From Mycobacteriales bacterium (GTDB lineage: Bacteria > Actinomycetota > Actinomycetes > BP-191), in contig DASTMB010000008.1 in assembly GCA_035714365.1 (NCBI GenBank), positions 1 through 64,000 on the forward strand: 64,000 nucleotides of DNA. The letters are read 5' to 3'. Shown in pieces: positions 17,765 to 25,807 of this stretch (its first letter is position 1; each line of letters begins with the position of its first letter). Made by a program: the position numbers and the translations under genes. Under the pieces are notes generated by a model. The model had not been told where the DNA came from. It made no database searches and saw nothing but the letters and a program-made list of their open reading frames with translations.

Positions 17765-18491
17765 CCTCGAGCTCGATGAGCACCGGGTCGCCGGACGCGT
17801 CGCGGACGAGGTCGACGCGGGCGTAGAGCAGCGGCTCGCCGACGTGGGCGAGCACCCGCTCGGCCAGCGCGACCTCCTCGGGCGCGGCGTCGACCAGCCG
17901 CGCGTCGAAGCGTTCCTCCCCCTCGAACGACAGCGCCGGGTTGCGCCGGACCGCGTGCGTGAGCCGGCCCTCCACGAACAGCAGCGAACGCTCGCCGTAC
18001 CCCTCCACCGAGTCGAGGTACGGCTGCACCATCACGGTGCCGTCGATGCGTTCGAGCAGCTCCTGGCCGGCCGGGTCGTCGCGGCGGCAGTGCAGCGTGT
18101 TCCGGGCGCCGGCCGAGATCGCCGGCTTCACGACCACGTCGTCCCACGGGACCTCCGCGAGCGACGCCGGCGACCACGCGGTCGGCACGACCGGGATGCC
18201 GGCCTCGGTGAGCTCGCGCAGGTACGTCTTGTCGGTGTTCCACTCCACGACGCCGGCCGGGTTGTGCAGCCGCGGCACCGTGTGCGCCCAGGCCACGAAC
18301 GCGTCGCGGCGTTCGTGGTAGTCCCAGCACGACCGGATCACGACCAGGTCGAACGCCGCCCAGTCGACGGCCGGGTCGTCCCACACGGCGGGCACGGGGA
18401 CGGCGTCGCGGGCGAGCAGCGCCGCCCGGAGCGGGTCGTCGTCGGTGTAGAGGTCGGGGAACTCCGCCGAGGTGGCCAGGCCGATGCGCAC
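17652..18491 (-). CDS. ATP-grasp domain protein (RimK/DcsG-like)
   Basis: 279 residues, cytoplasmic carboxylate-amine/thiol ligase fold. N-terminal [39 protein letters not shown] and [18 protein letters not shown] match the family annotated as DcsG-like; the ATP-grasp core has [16 protein letters not shown], the central [19 protein letters not shown] and the metal-binding [15 protein letters not shown]. Substrate unknown. Start chosen at GTG 18491, eight bases after a TAGGGT -10 candidate; GTG 18500 is in frame too. It is divergent from acyP with overlapping promoter elements. Confidence 0.85.
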   Translation of the reverse strand: MRIGLATSAEFPDLYTDDDPLRAALLARDAVPVPAVWDDPAVDWAAFDLVVIRSCWDYHERRDAFVAWAHTVPRLHNPAGVVEWNTDKTYLRELTEAGIPVVPTAWSPASLAEVPWDDVVVKPAISAGARNTLHCRRDDPAGQELLERIDGTVMVQPYLDSVEGYGERSLLFVEGRLTHAVRRNPALSFEGEERFDARLVDAAPEEVALAERVLAHVGEPLLYARVDLVRDASGDPVLIELEVTEPQLFLRFSTAGAEALADAVVARAGSAGTSTTTGS

Positions 18492-18498
18492 GGGACGC

Positions 18499-18508
18499 AC
18501 CCTACGAT
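18499..18508. promoter_or_regulatory. Overlapping divergent -10 elements for acyP and the ATP-grasp gene
   Basis: TACGAT (18503-18508, plus strand) ends six bases before the acyP GTG. TAGGGT on the minus strand (18504-18499) ends seven bases before the ATP-grasp GTG. The two hexamers overlap by two bases, so both leaderless promoters could not be occupied at the same time. Confidence 0.55.
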
Positions 18509-18514
18509 CCGCCG

Positions 18515-18787
18515 GTGGACGTGCGGCTGACGGCGTGGGTGCGGGGGCGGGTGCAGGGCGTGGGGTTCCGCTGGTGGACCCGCGCGCGGGCGCTGGAGCT
18601 GGGCCTGGCCGGCTGGGCGGCGAACCTCGCCGACGGCCGCGTGGAGGTGGTCGCGGAGGGTCCGCGGGCGGCGTGCGAGCGGCTGCTGGCGGCGTTGCGC
18701 GGCGGTACGACACCGGGTCACGTGACCGGGGTGACGGAGCGGTGGAGCGACGCGAAGGGCGGCCTGTCCGGCTTCGCGGAAAGATGA
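18515..18787 (+). CDS. acyP: Acylphosphatase
   Basis: 90 residues. Hydrolyses acyl phosphates such as carbamoyl- or acetyl-phosphate. The catalytic arginine is R19 in [10 protein letters not shown] and the catalytic asparagine N37 in [13 protein letters not shown]. Length is normal. Located upstream of smc as in mycobacteria (Rv2922A). Leaderless GTG start. Confidence 0.94.
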   Translation: MDVRLTAWVRGRVQGVGFRWWTRARALELGLAGWAANLADGRVEVVAEGPRAACERLLAALRGGTTPGHVTGVTERWSDAKGGLSGFAER

Positions 18788-18830
18788 GCGGAGTCGGCTC
18801 AACTGCCGTGACCTGCGCGTAACCTGGGGG

Positions 18831-18887
18831 TTGACCCCCGCCGGGGCGCGTGTCACCCTCATTGACAGACGGCGCGTCCGGTGTCAC
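18831..18887 (+). promoter_or_regulatory. Direct-repeat regulatory region upstream of the 62-residue coiled-coil gene
   Basis: TTGAC-N15-TGTCAC occurs twice, at 18831-18856 and 18862-18887, with a period of 31 bases; GGCGCGT lies inside each copy at slightly different positions. Either TTGAC could be a -35 element, but no good -10 follows. A regulator binding two sites three helical turns apart is the alternative. Confidence 0.45.
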
Positions 18888-18935
18888 AAGCCCGGACCCG
18901 CGCCACACCCCCCGACAGGTGGAGGACGACACATC

Positions 18936-19124
18936 ATGGCGAAGGCGCTCCTCGGTCACGTAGGCATCGGTCCCGACCTTCGCCTCGCGCAGGAGCTCCG
19001 CCGGCTCCAGCTCCGCGTGAAGGAGCTCGAGGCCGAGCTCGCCGAGGCTCGGGCGGCCCAGGAGCTCGAGGCGGCCATGCCGGACCTCACCAGCCTGGAG
19101 CAGCGCGAGCCGGCCTACAGTTAG
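18936..19124 (+). CDS. Small coiled-coil protein of unknown function
   Basis: 62 residues. MAKALLGHVGIGPDLRLAQELRRL begins a helix that runs as a Leu/Glu/Arg heptad coiled coil (about 17-45), ending in a short polar tail. I recall similar small proteins with the MAKALLG(H/Y)VG start in other actinomycetes, but no characterised member. ATG 18936 has GGTGGAGG upstream. It is its own transcription unit: a promoter region of about 145 bases before, a strong terminator after, then smc. Confidence 0.8.
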   Translation: MAKALLGHVGIGPDLRLAQELRRLQLRVKELEAELAEARAAQELEAAMPDLTSLEQREPAYS

Positions 19125-19139
19125 CCCGTACCGCAGCCG

Positions 19140-19166
19140 AAGGGACGTCGCGTCGCGACGTCCCTT
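19140..19166 (+). terminator. Rho-independent-like terminator
   Basis: AAGGGACGTCG-CGTCG-CGACGTCCCTT is a perfect 11-base-pair stem with a five-base loop, followed by TCGC. It ends the small coiled-coil transcript and isolates smc. The U-tract is minimal, as usual in GC-rich actinomycetes. Confidence 0.75.
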
Positions 19167-19230
19167 TCGCATGTCCGGGCGGTAGTGTCGGAGCCGGACT
19201 TCCCCACGTCCGCCCGCAAGGGACCCGTCC

Positions 19231-22200
19231 GTGCATCTGAAGAGCCTCACGCTCCGCGGCTTCAAGTCGTTCGCGACCGCGACGACGCTGAAGTTCGAGC
19301 CCGGCATCACCGCCGTCGTCGGCCCGAACGGCTCCGGCAAGAGCAACGTCGTCGACGCCATCGCCTGGGTCCTCGGCGAGCAGGGCGCCAAGGCGTTGCG
19401 CGGCGGCAAGATGGAGGACGTCATCTTCGCCGGCACGCCCGGGCGCCCGGCGCTCGGCCGCGCCGAGGTCGTGCTCACCATCGACAACAGCGACGGCGCC
19501 CTGCCGATCGACTACACCGAGGTGACGATCTCGCGGCTGATGTTCCGCAGCGGCGAGAGCGAGTACGCCATCAACGGCACGCCGTGCCGGCTGCTCGACG
19601 TGCAGGAGCTGCTCTCCGACAGCGGCATCGGCCGCGAGCTGCACGTCATCGTCGGCCAGGGCCAGCTCGACGCGGTGCTCGCGGCGCGGCCGGAGGAGCG
19701 CCGCGGCTTCATCGAGGAGGCCGCGGGCGTCCTCAAGCACCGCAAGCGCAAGGAGAAGGCGCTCCGCAAGCTCGACGCGATGCAGGCCAACCTCACCCGC
19801 CTCACCGACCTCACCGCCGAGCTGCGCCGCCAGCTCAAGCCGCTCGGCAAGCAGGCGGAGATCGCGCGGCGCGCGGCCGTGATCCAGGCCGAGCTGCGCG
19901 ACATGCGGCTGCGGCTGCTCGCGGACGACCTGCTGGGGCTGCGTTCGGTGATGGCGGCCGAGCTGCGCGACGAGGAGGAGCTGCGGGCGCGGCGCACCGC
20001 CGTCGAGACCTCGCTCAACGCCGTCACCGCGCGCGAGGCGGAGCTGGAGGCGGCGCTCGCCGCCGACGCGCCGGCGCTGGCGCGGGCGCAGGAGACGTTC
20101 TACCGGCTGTCGTCGCTGCGCGAGCGCTTCCGCGGCACGGCCGAGCTGGCAGGCGAGCGGCACCGGCACCTGTCGACCGACCTGGAGGCCGAGGCGCGGC
20201 CCGGGCGTTCGGCGGAGGACCTGGAGGCCGAGGCCCGCACGGTGCGCGAGGAGGAGGCGCAGGTCCGCGAGGCGCTGGCCGCCGACCGCGACCGGCTCGC
20301 CGCCGCCGAGGAGGCGCGCGCCGCGCTGGAGCAGCGGCTGCGCGCCGAGGAGCAGGCGCTCGTCGCGACCGCCCGCGCGCAGGCCGACCGCCGCGAGGGG
20401 CTGGCCCGGCTGACCGGCCAGGTCAACGCGCTGCGCACCCGCGCGGCCGCCGCCGACGAGGAGATCGGCCGGCTCGCCGCCGCGCGCGAGGAGGCGCAGG
20501 CGCGGGCCGAGCGCGCGCGGGCGGAGTTCCTCGTCGTGCAGGAGCAGGTGATGCTCCTGGAGGGCGGCGAGAGCGGCCTGGACGCGACGTACGAGGCGGC
20601 CAACGCCGCGCTGACCGAGGCCACCATCCGCGTCGAGCAGCTCGTCGCGGAGGAGCGCGAGGCCGAGCGCGAGAAGTCGTTCTGGTCGGCGCGGCGCGAG
20701 GCGCTGGAGATGTCGTTGCTGCGCCGCGACGGCGCCGGCGCGCTGGTCGACGCCGCGCCCGCCGGCCTGCTCGGCACGGTCGCGGCGGTGCTGTCGGTGC
20801 GCCCGGGCTACGAGGTCGCGGTCGCGGCGGCGCTCGGCGCGCTCGCGGACGCCGTTGCCGTGGAGTCGCCGGAGGCGGCGGTCCGGGCGCTCGACCTGCT
20901 CAAGGCCGAGGACGCCGGCCGCGCCGCCCTGCTCGTCGGCGGTGCCGGGCGCTTCCCGGAAGCGGAGGCGACGGTTCCTTCGCACGACCCGCTTCCCGGA
21001 AGCGCGGAGTGGGTCCTCGACCTGGTGACGGCGCCGCCGCCGCTCGTGCCGGCCGTACGGCGGCTGCTCGGCGGGGTCGCGGTCGTCGCCGACCTGCCGG
21101 CGGCGCGCGCGCTGGTGGAGCAACGCCCCGACGTGACGGCGGTGACCGCGGACGGCGACCTGCTGTCGTCGTGGCGCGCGGTCGGCGGCGGTGCGTCCGC
21201 GCCGTCCCTGCTCGAGGTGCAGGCCGCCGCCGACGAGGCCGCCGAGAAGGTCGCCGAGGCGAGCATGGCCGCCGACCGGCTGCGGTTCGCGCTGTCGGCC
21301 GCGCGCGCCGACCTGGACCGGCTCCAGGTCGACCTCGACCGGGCGCTGGAGTCGTTGCACGAGAGCGACGCTCGGATGGCCGCCGTCGCCGAGCAGCTCG
21401 GCCTGCTCGGCTCGCAGCAGCGCGCCGCCACCGACGAGGCCGAACGCCTCGAACGCGCCCAGCGCGACGCCGAGACCGCCCGCGACCGCGACCTCGAGGG
21501 GCTCGCCGCGCTGGAGGCCCGGCTGGCCGAGGCGCAGGTCGCACCGCTCGACGTCGAGCCCGACACGACCGCGCGCGACGCCGCCGCGGCCGAGCTCCAG
21601 CAGGCACGCGCCGTCGAGGTCGAGGTCCGCCTCGGCGTCGTCGCGGGGGAGGAGCGCGCGCGGGCGCTGCGTTCGCGCGCCGAGGGTCTGGAACGCGGCG
21701 CCGCCGCCGAGCGCGCGTCCCGCGAACGCCTCGCCGCCCTGCGCGCCCGCCGCGCCCGCGGTGCCGTCGTCGCCGCCGAGGTCGCCGCCGCCGCGCGGGA
21801 GGCGCTGGCGCGGATCGAGGTGTCCATCGCCACCGCGAGCGCCGAGCGGGAGGCCGTCGAGGCGTCGCGGCGTGCGCGCGAGTCCGAGCTCGGCGAGGTC
21901 CGCACCCGCCGCCGCGAGCTGGCCGCCGAGCTGGAGGGGCTGACCGACGTCGCCCACCGGGACGAGGTCGCGCGGGCCGAGCAACGGCTGCGCATCGAGG
22001 CGCTGGAGGCCAAGGCCGCCGAGGAGTACGGCATCGACGCCGACTCGCTCGTCGCCGACTACGGCCCCGACAACGAGGTCCCGCCACCGGGCGACGCGGA
22101 GGACCCGACGCCGGCGCCGTACGACCGCGCCACCGTCGAACGCCGCGCCGCCGCCGCCGACCGCCAGCTCGCGCTGCTCGGCAAGGTCAACCCGCTCGCG

Positions 22201-22791
22201 CTGGAGGAGTTCTCCGCGCTGGAGGAGCGGCACGCGTACCTGTCCAACCAGCTCGAGGACCTCAAGGACACCCGCCGCGACCTGCTGACGGTCGTCAAGG
22301 AGGTCGACGACCGGATCCACGAGGTGTTCCGCAGCGCGTTCGAGGACACGGCGCGGGAGTTCGAGCACGTGTTCTCGGTCTTGTTCCCCGGTGGTGAAGG
22401 CAAGCTGATCCTGACGGACCCGGACGACCTGCTCACCACCGGCATCGAGGTCGAGGCGCGCCCGCCGGGCAAGAAGGTCAAGCGGCTGTCGCTGCTCTCC
22501 GGCGGAGAGCGCTCGCTCACCGCGCTCGCGCTGCTGTTCGCGATCTTCCGCGCGCGGCCTTCGCCGTTCTACCTGCTGGACGAGGTCGAGGCGGCGCTGG
22601 ACGACCGCAACCTCGGCCGGCTGCTCGACATGGTCGAGGAGTTCCGGGGTACCTCGCAGATCGTCATCGTCACCCACCAGAAGCGGACGATGGAGATCGC
22701 CGACTCGCTGTACGGCGTGAGCATGCGCGGCGACGGCATCAGCAACGTCATCTCCCAGCGCCTCCGCGAACCGGAAGAAGCCCGTGCTTGA
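19231..22791 (+). CDS. smc: Chromosome partition protein SMC
   Basis: Condensin ATPase that organises the chromosome. 1186 residues. Head: Walker A GPNGSGKSN (about 31-39) and the Q-loop region VLGEQGAKALRGG; coiled coil about 170-500; hinge about 510-640 (LGTVAAVLSVRPGYEVAVAAALGA...); second coil; C-terminal head with signature LSGGERSLTALAL (about 1090) and Walker B YLLDEVEAALDD (about 1113). GTG 19231 precedes HLKSLTLRGFKSFA. Its stop overlaps ftsY by eight bases. Confidence 0.98.
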   Translation: MHLKSLTLRGFKSFATATTLKFEPGITAVVGPNGSGKSNVVDAIAWVLGEQGAKALRGGKMEDVIFAGTPGRPALGRAEVVLTIDNSDGALPIDYTEVTISRLMFRSGESEYAINGTPCRLLDVQELLSDSGIGRELHVIVGQGQLDAVLAARPEERRGFIEEAAGVLKHRKRKEKALRKLDAMQANLTRLTDLTAELRRQLKPLGKQAEIARRAAVIQAELRDMRLRLLADDLLGLRSVMAAELRDEEELRARRTAVETSLNAVTAREAELEAALAADAPALARAQETFYRLSSLRERFRGTAELAGERHRHLSTDLEAEARPGRSAEDLEAEARTVREEEAQVREALAADRDRLAAAEEARAALEQRLRAEEQALVATARAQADRREGLARLTGQVNALRTRAAAADEEIGRLAAAREEAQARAERARAEFLVVQEQVMLLEGGESGLDATYEAANAALTEATIRVEQLVAEEREAEREKSFWSARREALEMSLLRRDGAGALVDAAPAGLLGTVAAVLSVRPGYEVAVAAALGALADAVAVESPEAAVRALDLLKAEDAGRAALLVGGAGRFPEAEATVPSHDPLPGSAEWVLDLVTAPPPLVPAVRRLLGGVAVVADLPAARALVEQRPDVTAVTADGDLLSSWRAVGGGASAPSLLEVQAAADEAAEKVAEASMAADRLRFALSAARADLDRLQVDLDRALESLHESDARMAAVAEQLGLLGSQQRAATDEAERLERAQRDAETARDRDLEGLAALEARLAEAQVAPLDVEPDTTARDAAAAELQQARAVEVEVRLGVVAGEERARALRSRAEGLERGAAAERASRERLAALRARRARGAVVAAEVAAAAREALARIEVSIATASAEREAVEASRRARESELGEVRTRRRELAAELEGLTDVAHRDEVARAEQRLRIEALEAKAAEEYGIDADSLVADYGPDNEVPPPGDAEDPTPAPYDRATVERRAAAADRQLALLGKVNPLALEEFSALEERHAYLSNQLEDLKDTRRDLLTVVKEVDDRIHEVFRSAFEDTAREFEHVFSVLFPGGEGKLILTDPDDLLTTGIEVEARPPGKKVKRLSLLSGGERSLTALALLFAIFRARPSPFYLLDEVEAALDDRNLGRLLDMVEEFRGTSQIVIVTHQKRTMEIADSLYGVSMRGDGISNVISQRLREPEEARA

Positions 22792-23968
22792 GCTGATCAT
22801 CGCGATCGCCGCGCTGGCGGTCGTTGCCGTCGTCGGTCTCGTCGCCACCCGCTCGCGCTCGCGGCGCGCCCTGCCGCCCGCGCCGGCGCGCCCCGAGATC
22901 CTGCCGGGCGTCGGCGACGACGCGTCCGAGCCGACGCCGGAGCCACGCCGTTCGGTCGACGTGCTGGAGCTGCCGGAGACCACGGTCCCGCCGCCGCAGG
23001 TCGAGACCGCGCCGGTCGTCCCCGAGCCGGCGGAGCTCGAGGTCCCCGAGCCGACGGCCGGGCGGCTGGTCCGGCTCCGGTCGCGGCTGTCGCGGTCGCA
23101 GAACGTCCTCGGCCGCGGCCTGCTCGCCCTCCTCGCGTCGGACAAGCTGGACGACGACACGTGGGACGAGGTCGAGACGACGCTGCTGTCGGCGGACGTC
23201 GGCGTCGCGGCGTCGCTGGAGATCGTGGAGGCGCTGCGGACGCGCACCAAGGTGCTCGGCACGCGGTCGCCGGACGAGCTGCGCACGCTGCTGCGCGAGG
23301 AGCTGCTGACCGCGATCGGCGACGTCGACCGGTCGCTGCGCACCCTGCCGCACGACGACCGCCCCGCGGTCGTGCTCGTCGTCGGCGTCAACGGCACCGG
23401 CAAGACCACCACCTGCGGCAAGCTCGCCCGCGTCCTCGTCGCGGACGGGCGTTCGGTGGTGCTGGGGGCGGCCGACACGTTCCGCGCGGCCGCCGCCGAC
23501 CAGCTCGCCACCTGGGCCGGGCGGGTCGGCGCGGAGGTCGTGCGCGGCCCGGAGGGCGGCGACCCGGCGGCGGTGGCGTTCGACGCCGTCAAGACCGGTG
23601 CCGAACGCCGCTCCGACTGCGTGCTCATCGACACCGCCGGCCGGCTGCACACCAAGACCGGCCTGATGGACGAGCTGTCGAAGATCAAGCGCGTCGCCGA
23701 GAAGCTCGGCTCGATCGACGAGGTGCTGCTCGTCCTCGACGCGACCACCGGCCAGAACGGCGTCGTCCAGGCCAAGCAGTTCGCCGCCGCCGTCGACGTG
23801 ACCGGCGTGGTGCTGACCAAGCTCGACGGCACCGCGAAGGGCGGCATCGTCGTCGCCGTGCAGCGCGAGCTCGGCATCCCCGTGAAGCTGATCGGGCTGG
23901 GGGAGGGGCCGGACGACCTGGCGCCGTTCGACCCGGGTCAGTTCGTCGACGCGCTGCTTGACGGCTGA
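22784..23968 (+). CDS. ftsY: Signal recognition particle receptor FtsY
   Basis: SRP receptor GTPase for co-translational membrane targeting. 394 residues. An N-terminal hydrophobic segment (about 1-23) anchors it in the membrane, followed by a Pro/Glu linker (25-85), the four-helix N domain and the G domain with GVNGTGKTTTCGKLA (about 200-214), DTFRAAAADQL, DTAGRLHTK and TKLDGTAKGG. GTG 22784 lies within the smc end. It is paired functionally with ffh at 25.8 kb. Confidence 0.97.
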   Translation: MLELIIAIAALAVVAVVGLVATRSRSRRALPPAPARPEILPGVGDDASEPTPEPRRSVDVLELPETTVPPPQVETAPVVPEPAELEVPEPTAGRLVRLRSRLSRSQNVLGRGLLALLASDKLDDDTWDEVETTLLSADVGVAASLEIVEALRTRTKVLGTRSPDELRTLLREELLTAIGDVDRSLRTLPHDDRPAVVLVVGVNGTGKTTTCGKLARVLVADGRSVVLGAADTFRAAAADQLATWAGRVGAEVVRGPEGGDPAAVAFDAVKTGAERRSDCVLIDTAGRLHTKTGLMDELSKIKRVAEKLGSIDEVLLVLDATTGQNGVVQAKQFAAAVDVTGVVLTKLDGTAKGGIVVAVQRELGIPVKLIGLGEGPDDLAPFDPGQFVDALLDG

Positions 23969-23971
23969 CGG

Positions 23972-24508
23972 TCAGGCGTAGCTGGTCGACAGCGTGCAGG
24001 TCGCGAACGGCGTGTCGTTCCAGCGCACGAACTTCTCCATCGCGGTGCCCCGGTCCGGGTCGACCCACGATGCGTCCCAGAGCCAGTCCGCGCTCGGGAC
24101 GCCGTTGACGTCGGTGACGCTCGCGCAGAGGTAGAGGTCCGGGTCGCCGGCCACCGAGAACGAGACATGGGTGGGTGGGACGGCCATACCGAGCGACGAC
24201 TGCGCGCCGGCGAGGCGGGTGGCGTAGCGGTACGCGGGCGAGGGCTCGTTCCCGGCCGGTGCGCCGGTGAAGTCGTAGCTGCCGGTGAGCTGGACCCAGC
24301 AGCGCAGGGTGCCGGTGCCGCCGACGGTGCTCGGCGAGACCGCGCCGCTGAGGAACCCCGAGAACGTCGTCACGCCACCCGTGCTCGACGTCGCGCTGAC
24401 GTCGTACGAGCAGCCTCCGGGCGACGCGGTGATCCGGCTGGTGGCGTGGGCCGGCAGTGCGGTGGTGAGCAGCAGCAGCGGGACGAGGAGCCGGGTCGCA
24501 GGGCGCAT
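23972..24508 (-). CDS. Secreted protein of unknown function
   Basis: 178 residues. Signal peptide MRPATRLLVPLLLLTTALPAHA, then a beta-rich chain with four cysteines (PGGCSYDV, TLRCWVQL, YLCASVTD, ATCTLST) probably in two disulfides. No family recognised. ATG 24508 has AGGAGG about six bases upstream. Stop is three bases from the convergent ftsY stop. The gene order break here, between ftsY and ffh, suggests insertion of accessory genes. Confidence 0.75.
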   Translation of the reverse strand: MRPATRLLVPLLLLTTALPAHATSRITASPGGCSYDVSATSSTGGVTTFSGFLSGAVSPSTVGGTGTLRCWVQLTGSYDFTGAPAGNEPSPAYRYATRLAGAQSSLGMAVPPTHVSFSVAGDPDLYLCASVTDVNGVPSADWLWDASWVDPDRGTAMEKFVRWNDTPFATCTLSTSYA

Positions 24509-24584
24509 CGCAGCCTCCTGGGTGTAGGGGGCGCCACCGTAAGGGCGGCGGCGCCCCGCGTCCACGGGCCTCCGGCGTCCGGGG

Positions 24585-25055
24585 TCAGGCGGGCAGGCCG
24601 GCGAGGAGGAGCTCCAGCCGGTCGTGGTTGATCGTCAGGCCCTGCGTCATGCCGACACCGAGCGCCCGCTCGCGCGCCTCCGCCGACGCGAAGCGGATCG
24701 TCTGCGTCAACGCCGTCCGCCCACCCACGGCCTCGAACGTCACCGTCACCTCCATCGCCGCCCAGTCGCCGCCCCACGACTCCGTGCTGACCAGGCGCGC
24801 GGGCGGCTCGACCTCGCGGTAGTCCTGGGTGACCTCCATCGTGTCGCCGTTGTCGTGCCGCCAGGCGACGCGGGCCCGGCCGCCGGGGCGCAGGTCGATC
24901 TCGCAGGCGGTCATCGTCCAGCCCTCCGGGCCGAGCAGCCAGTGCGGCAGGTGCTCCGGGCTGGTCCAGACCTCGAACAGCAGCTCGCGCGGCGCGTCGA
25001 AGGTGCGGCTCAGGACGACGTCGGTGTCGTTCGGCATCGTGATCTCGGTGCTCAT
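24585..25055 (-). CDS. SRPBCC / AHSA1-like domain protein
   Basis: 156 residues with the START-like fold of Activator of Hsp90 ATPase homologues: VVLSRTFDAPRELLFEVWTSPEHLPHWLLGP at the N-terminus, LVSTESWGGDW in the middle and a C-terminal helix GMTQGLTINHDRLELLL. Ligand unknown. ATG overlaps the ArsR stop (ATGA). ArsR-AHSA1 operons are common in actinomycetes; the ArsR protein usually controls the pair. Confidence 0.9.
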   Translation of the reverse strand: MSTEITMPNDTDVVLSRTFDAPRELLFEVWTSPEHLPHWLLGPEGWTMTACEIDLRPGGRARVAWRHDNGDTMEVTQDYREVEPPARLVSTESWGGDWAAMEVTVTFEAVGGRTALTQTIRFASAEARERALGVGMTQGLTINHDRLELLLAGLPA

Positions 25056-25381
25056 CGTTCTCCCTGGAGGTCGTGGAGGTAGGCGTCCAGCCGCGTGAAG
25101 CTGTCGTCCCAGAAGCGGCGGAACCCCTCCGCCCACTCGGTCACCTCGCGCAACGGCGTCGCGTCGAGGCGGCGGGGCCGCCACTGCGCGTCGCGGCCCT
25201 GGCTGACGAGGCCGGCGCGTTCGAGCACGCGGAGGTGCTTGGACACGGCCGGACCGGACATCGCGAACGGCGCCGCGAGCTCCTTCACCGTCGCCGGCCC
25301 GTCGGCGAGCCGCGCGAGGATCGCGCGCCGCGTGGGGTCGGCGAGGGCGGCGAAGGTGAGGCTCAGGGGGTCGTCGGCCAC
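25052..25381 (-). CDS. ArsR-family transcriptional regulator
   Basis: 109 residues, winged helix. FAALADPTRRAILARLADGPATVKELAAPFAMSGPAVSKHLRVLERAGLV is the typical ArsR DNA-binding region (about 8-57). No metal-binding cysteine motif is seen, so it is of the non-metal class associated with AHSA1 genes. GTG 25381 is preceded by an operator of nested palindromes rather than a ribosome-binding site. Confidence 0.92.
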   Translation of the reverse strand: MADDPLSLTFAALADPTRRAILARLADGPATVKELAAPFAMSGPAVSKHLRVLERAGLVSQGRDAQWRPRRLDATPLREVTEWAEGFRRFWDDSFTRLDAYLHDLQGER

Positions 25382-25388
25382 GTCGTAT

Positions 25389-25416
25389 CCAACCGTTCGG
25401 TTATCTAACCGATTGG
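25389..25416. promoter_or_regulatory. Probable ArsR operator, nested palindromes
   Basis: The plus strand reads CCAACCGTTCGGTT then ATCTAACCGATTGG. It holds AACCG-TT-CGGTT (25391-25402) and CGGTTA-TC-TAACCG (25398-25411), two perfect overlapping palindromes, plus flanking CCAA/TTGG. It starts eight bases upstream of the arsR start codon, so binding would block the promoter. The AT-rich character stands out locally. Confidence 0.7.
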
Positions 25417-25443
25417 TTTTCTACGCCTCTGGTGCGGCCGGTG

Positions 25444-25752
25444 TCAACCGTCGTCGCGGCGGGCCCTGCGGTCGAGGTGGCGGGCCAGCTCGGAACGCCG
25501 CGGTCGCACGGTCGCGGGCACGTCGTCGTCGTCGCGGCCGCGCGGCACCTGCGACACGGCGAGCGCGAGCGCGGCCAGCAGCGGGAACCGCGTCGAGTGC
25601 CACACCGGCGCGAACGGCTGCGCGTCGTGGACGACGCGGATCGCCGCCTCCCCGCCCGCGCCGACGAACGCCGCCACCGCGGCGGCCACGGGCAGCCCGA
25701 CGCGCCGGCGCTCCGGGCGCGGCTCGTCGTCGGGTCCCCAGGTGGTGGCCAC
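25444..25752 (-). CDS. Small hydrophobic protein, hypothetical
   Basis: 102 residues from GTG 25752. Two hydrophobic stretches (about 19-35 and 54-67) suggest a small membrane protein with an Arg/Asp-rich C-terminal tail. No family recognised and only a weak ribosome-binding site, so this is a tentative gene. Divergent from ffh. Confidence 0.5.
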   Translation of the reverse strand: MATTWGPDDEPRPERRRVGLPVAAAVAAFVGAGGEAAIRVVHDAQPFAPVWHSTRFPLLAALALAVSQVPRGRDDDDVPATVRPRRSELARHLDRRARRDDG

Positions 25753-25795
25753 GCCCGACCAACGACCGGCGGCGCGGCCGGTGACGGGCCTTCGT

Positions 25796-25801
25796 TAGGC
25801 T
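25796..25801 (+). promoter_or_regulatory. Probable -10 element of leaderless ffh promoter
   Basis: TAGGCT ends six bases before the ffh GTG at 25808. No ribosome-binding site is visible. Confidence 0.55.
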
Positions 25802-25807
25802 GACCTC

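Noticed and set aside
19087-23877. A 1596-codon open frame antisense to smc and ftsY
   Set aside because: It mirrors the third-position GC bias of the sense genes; its translation is low-complexity Arg/Gly/Asp with no domain, while smc and ftsY are unambiguous.
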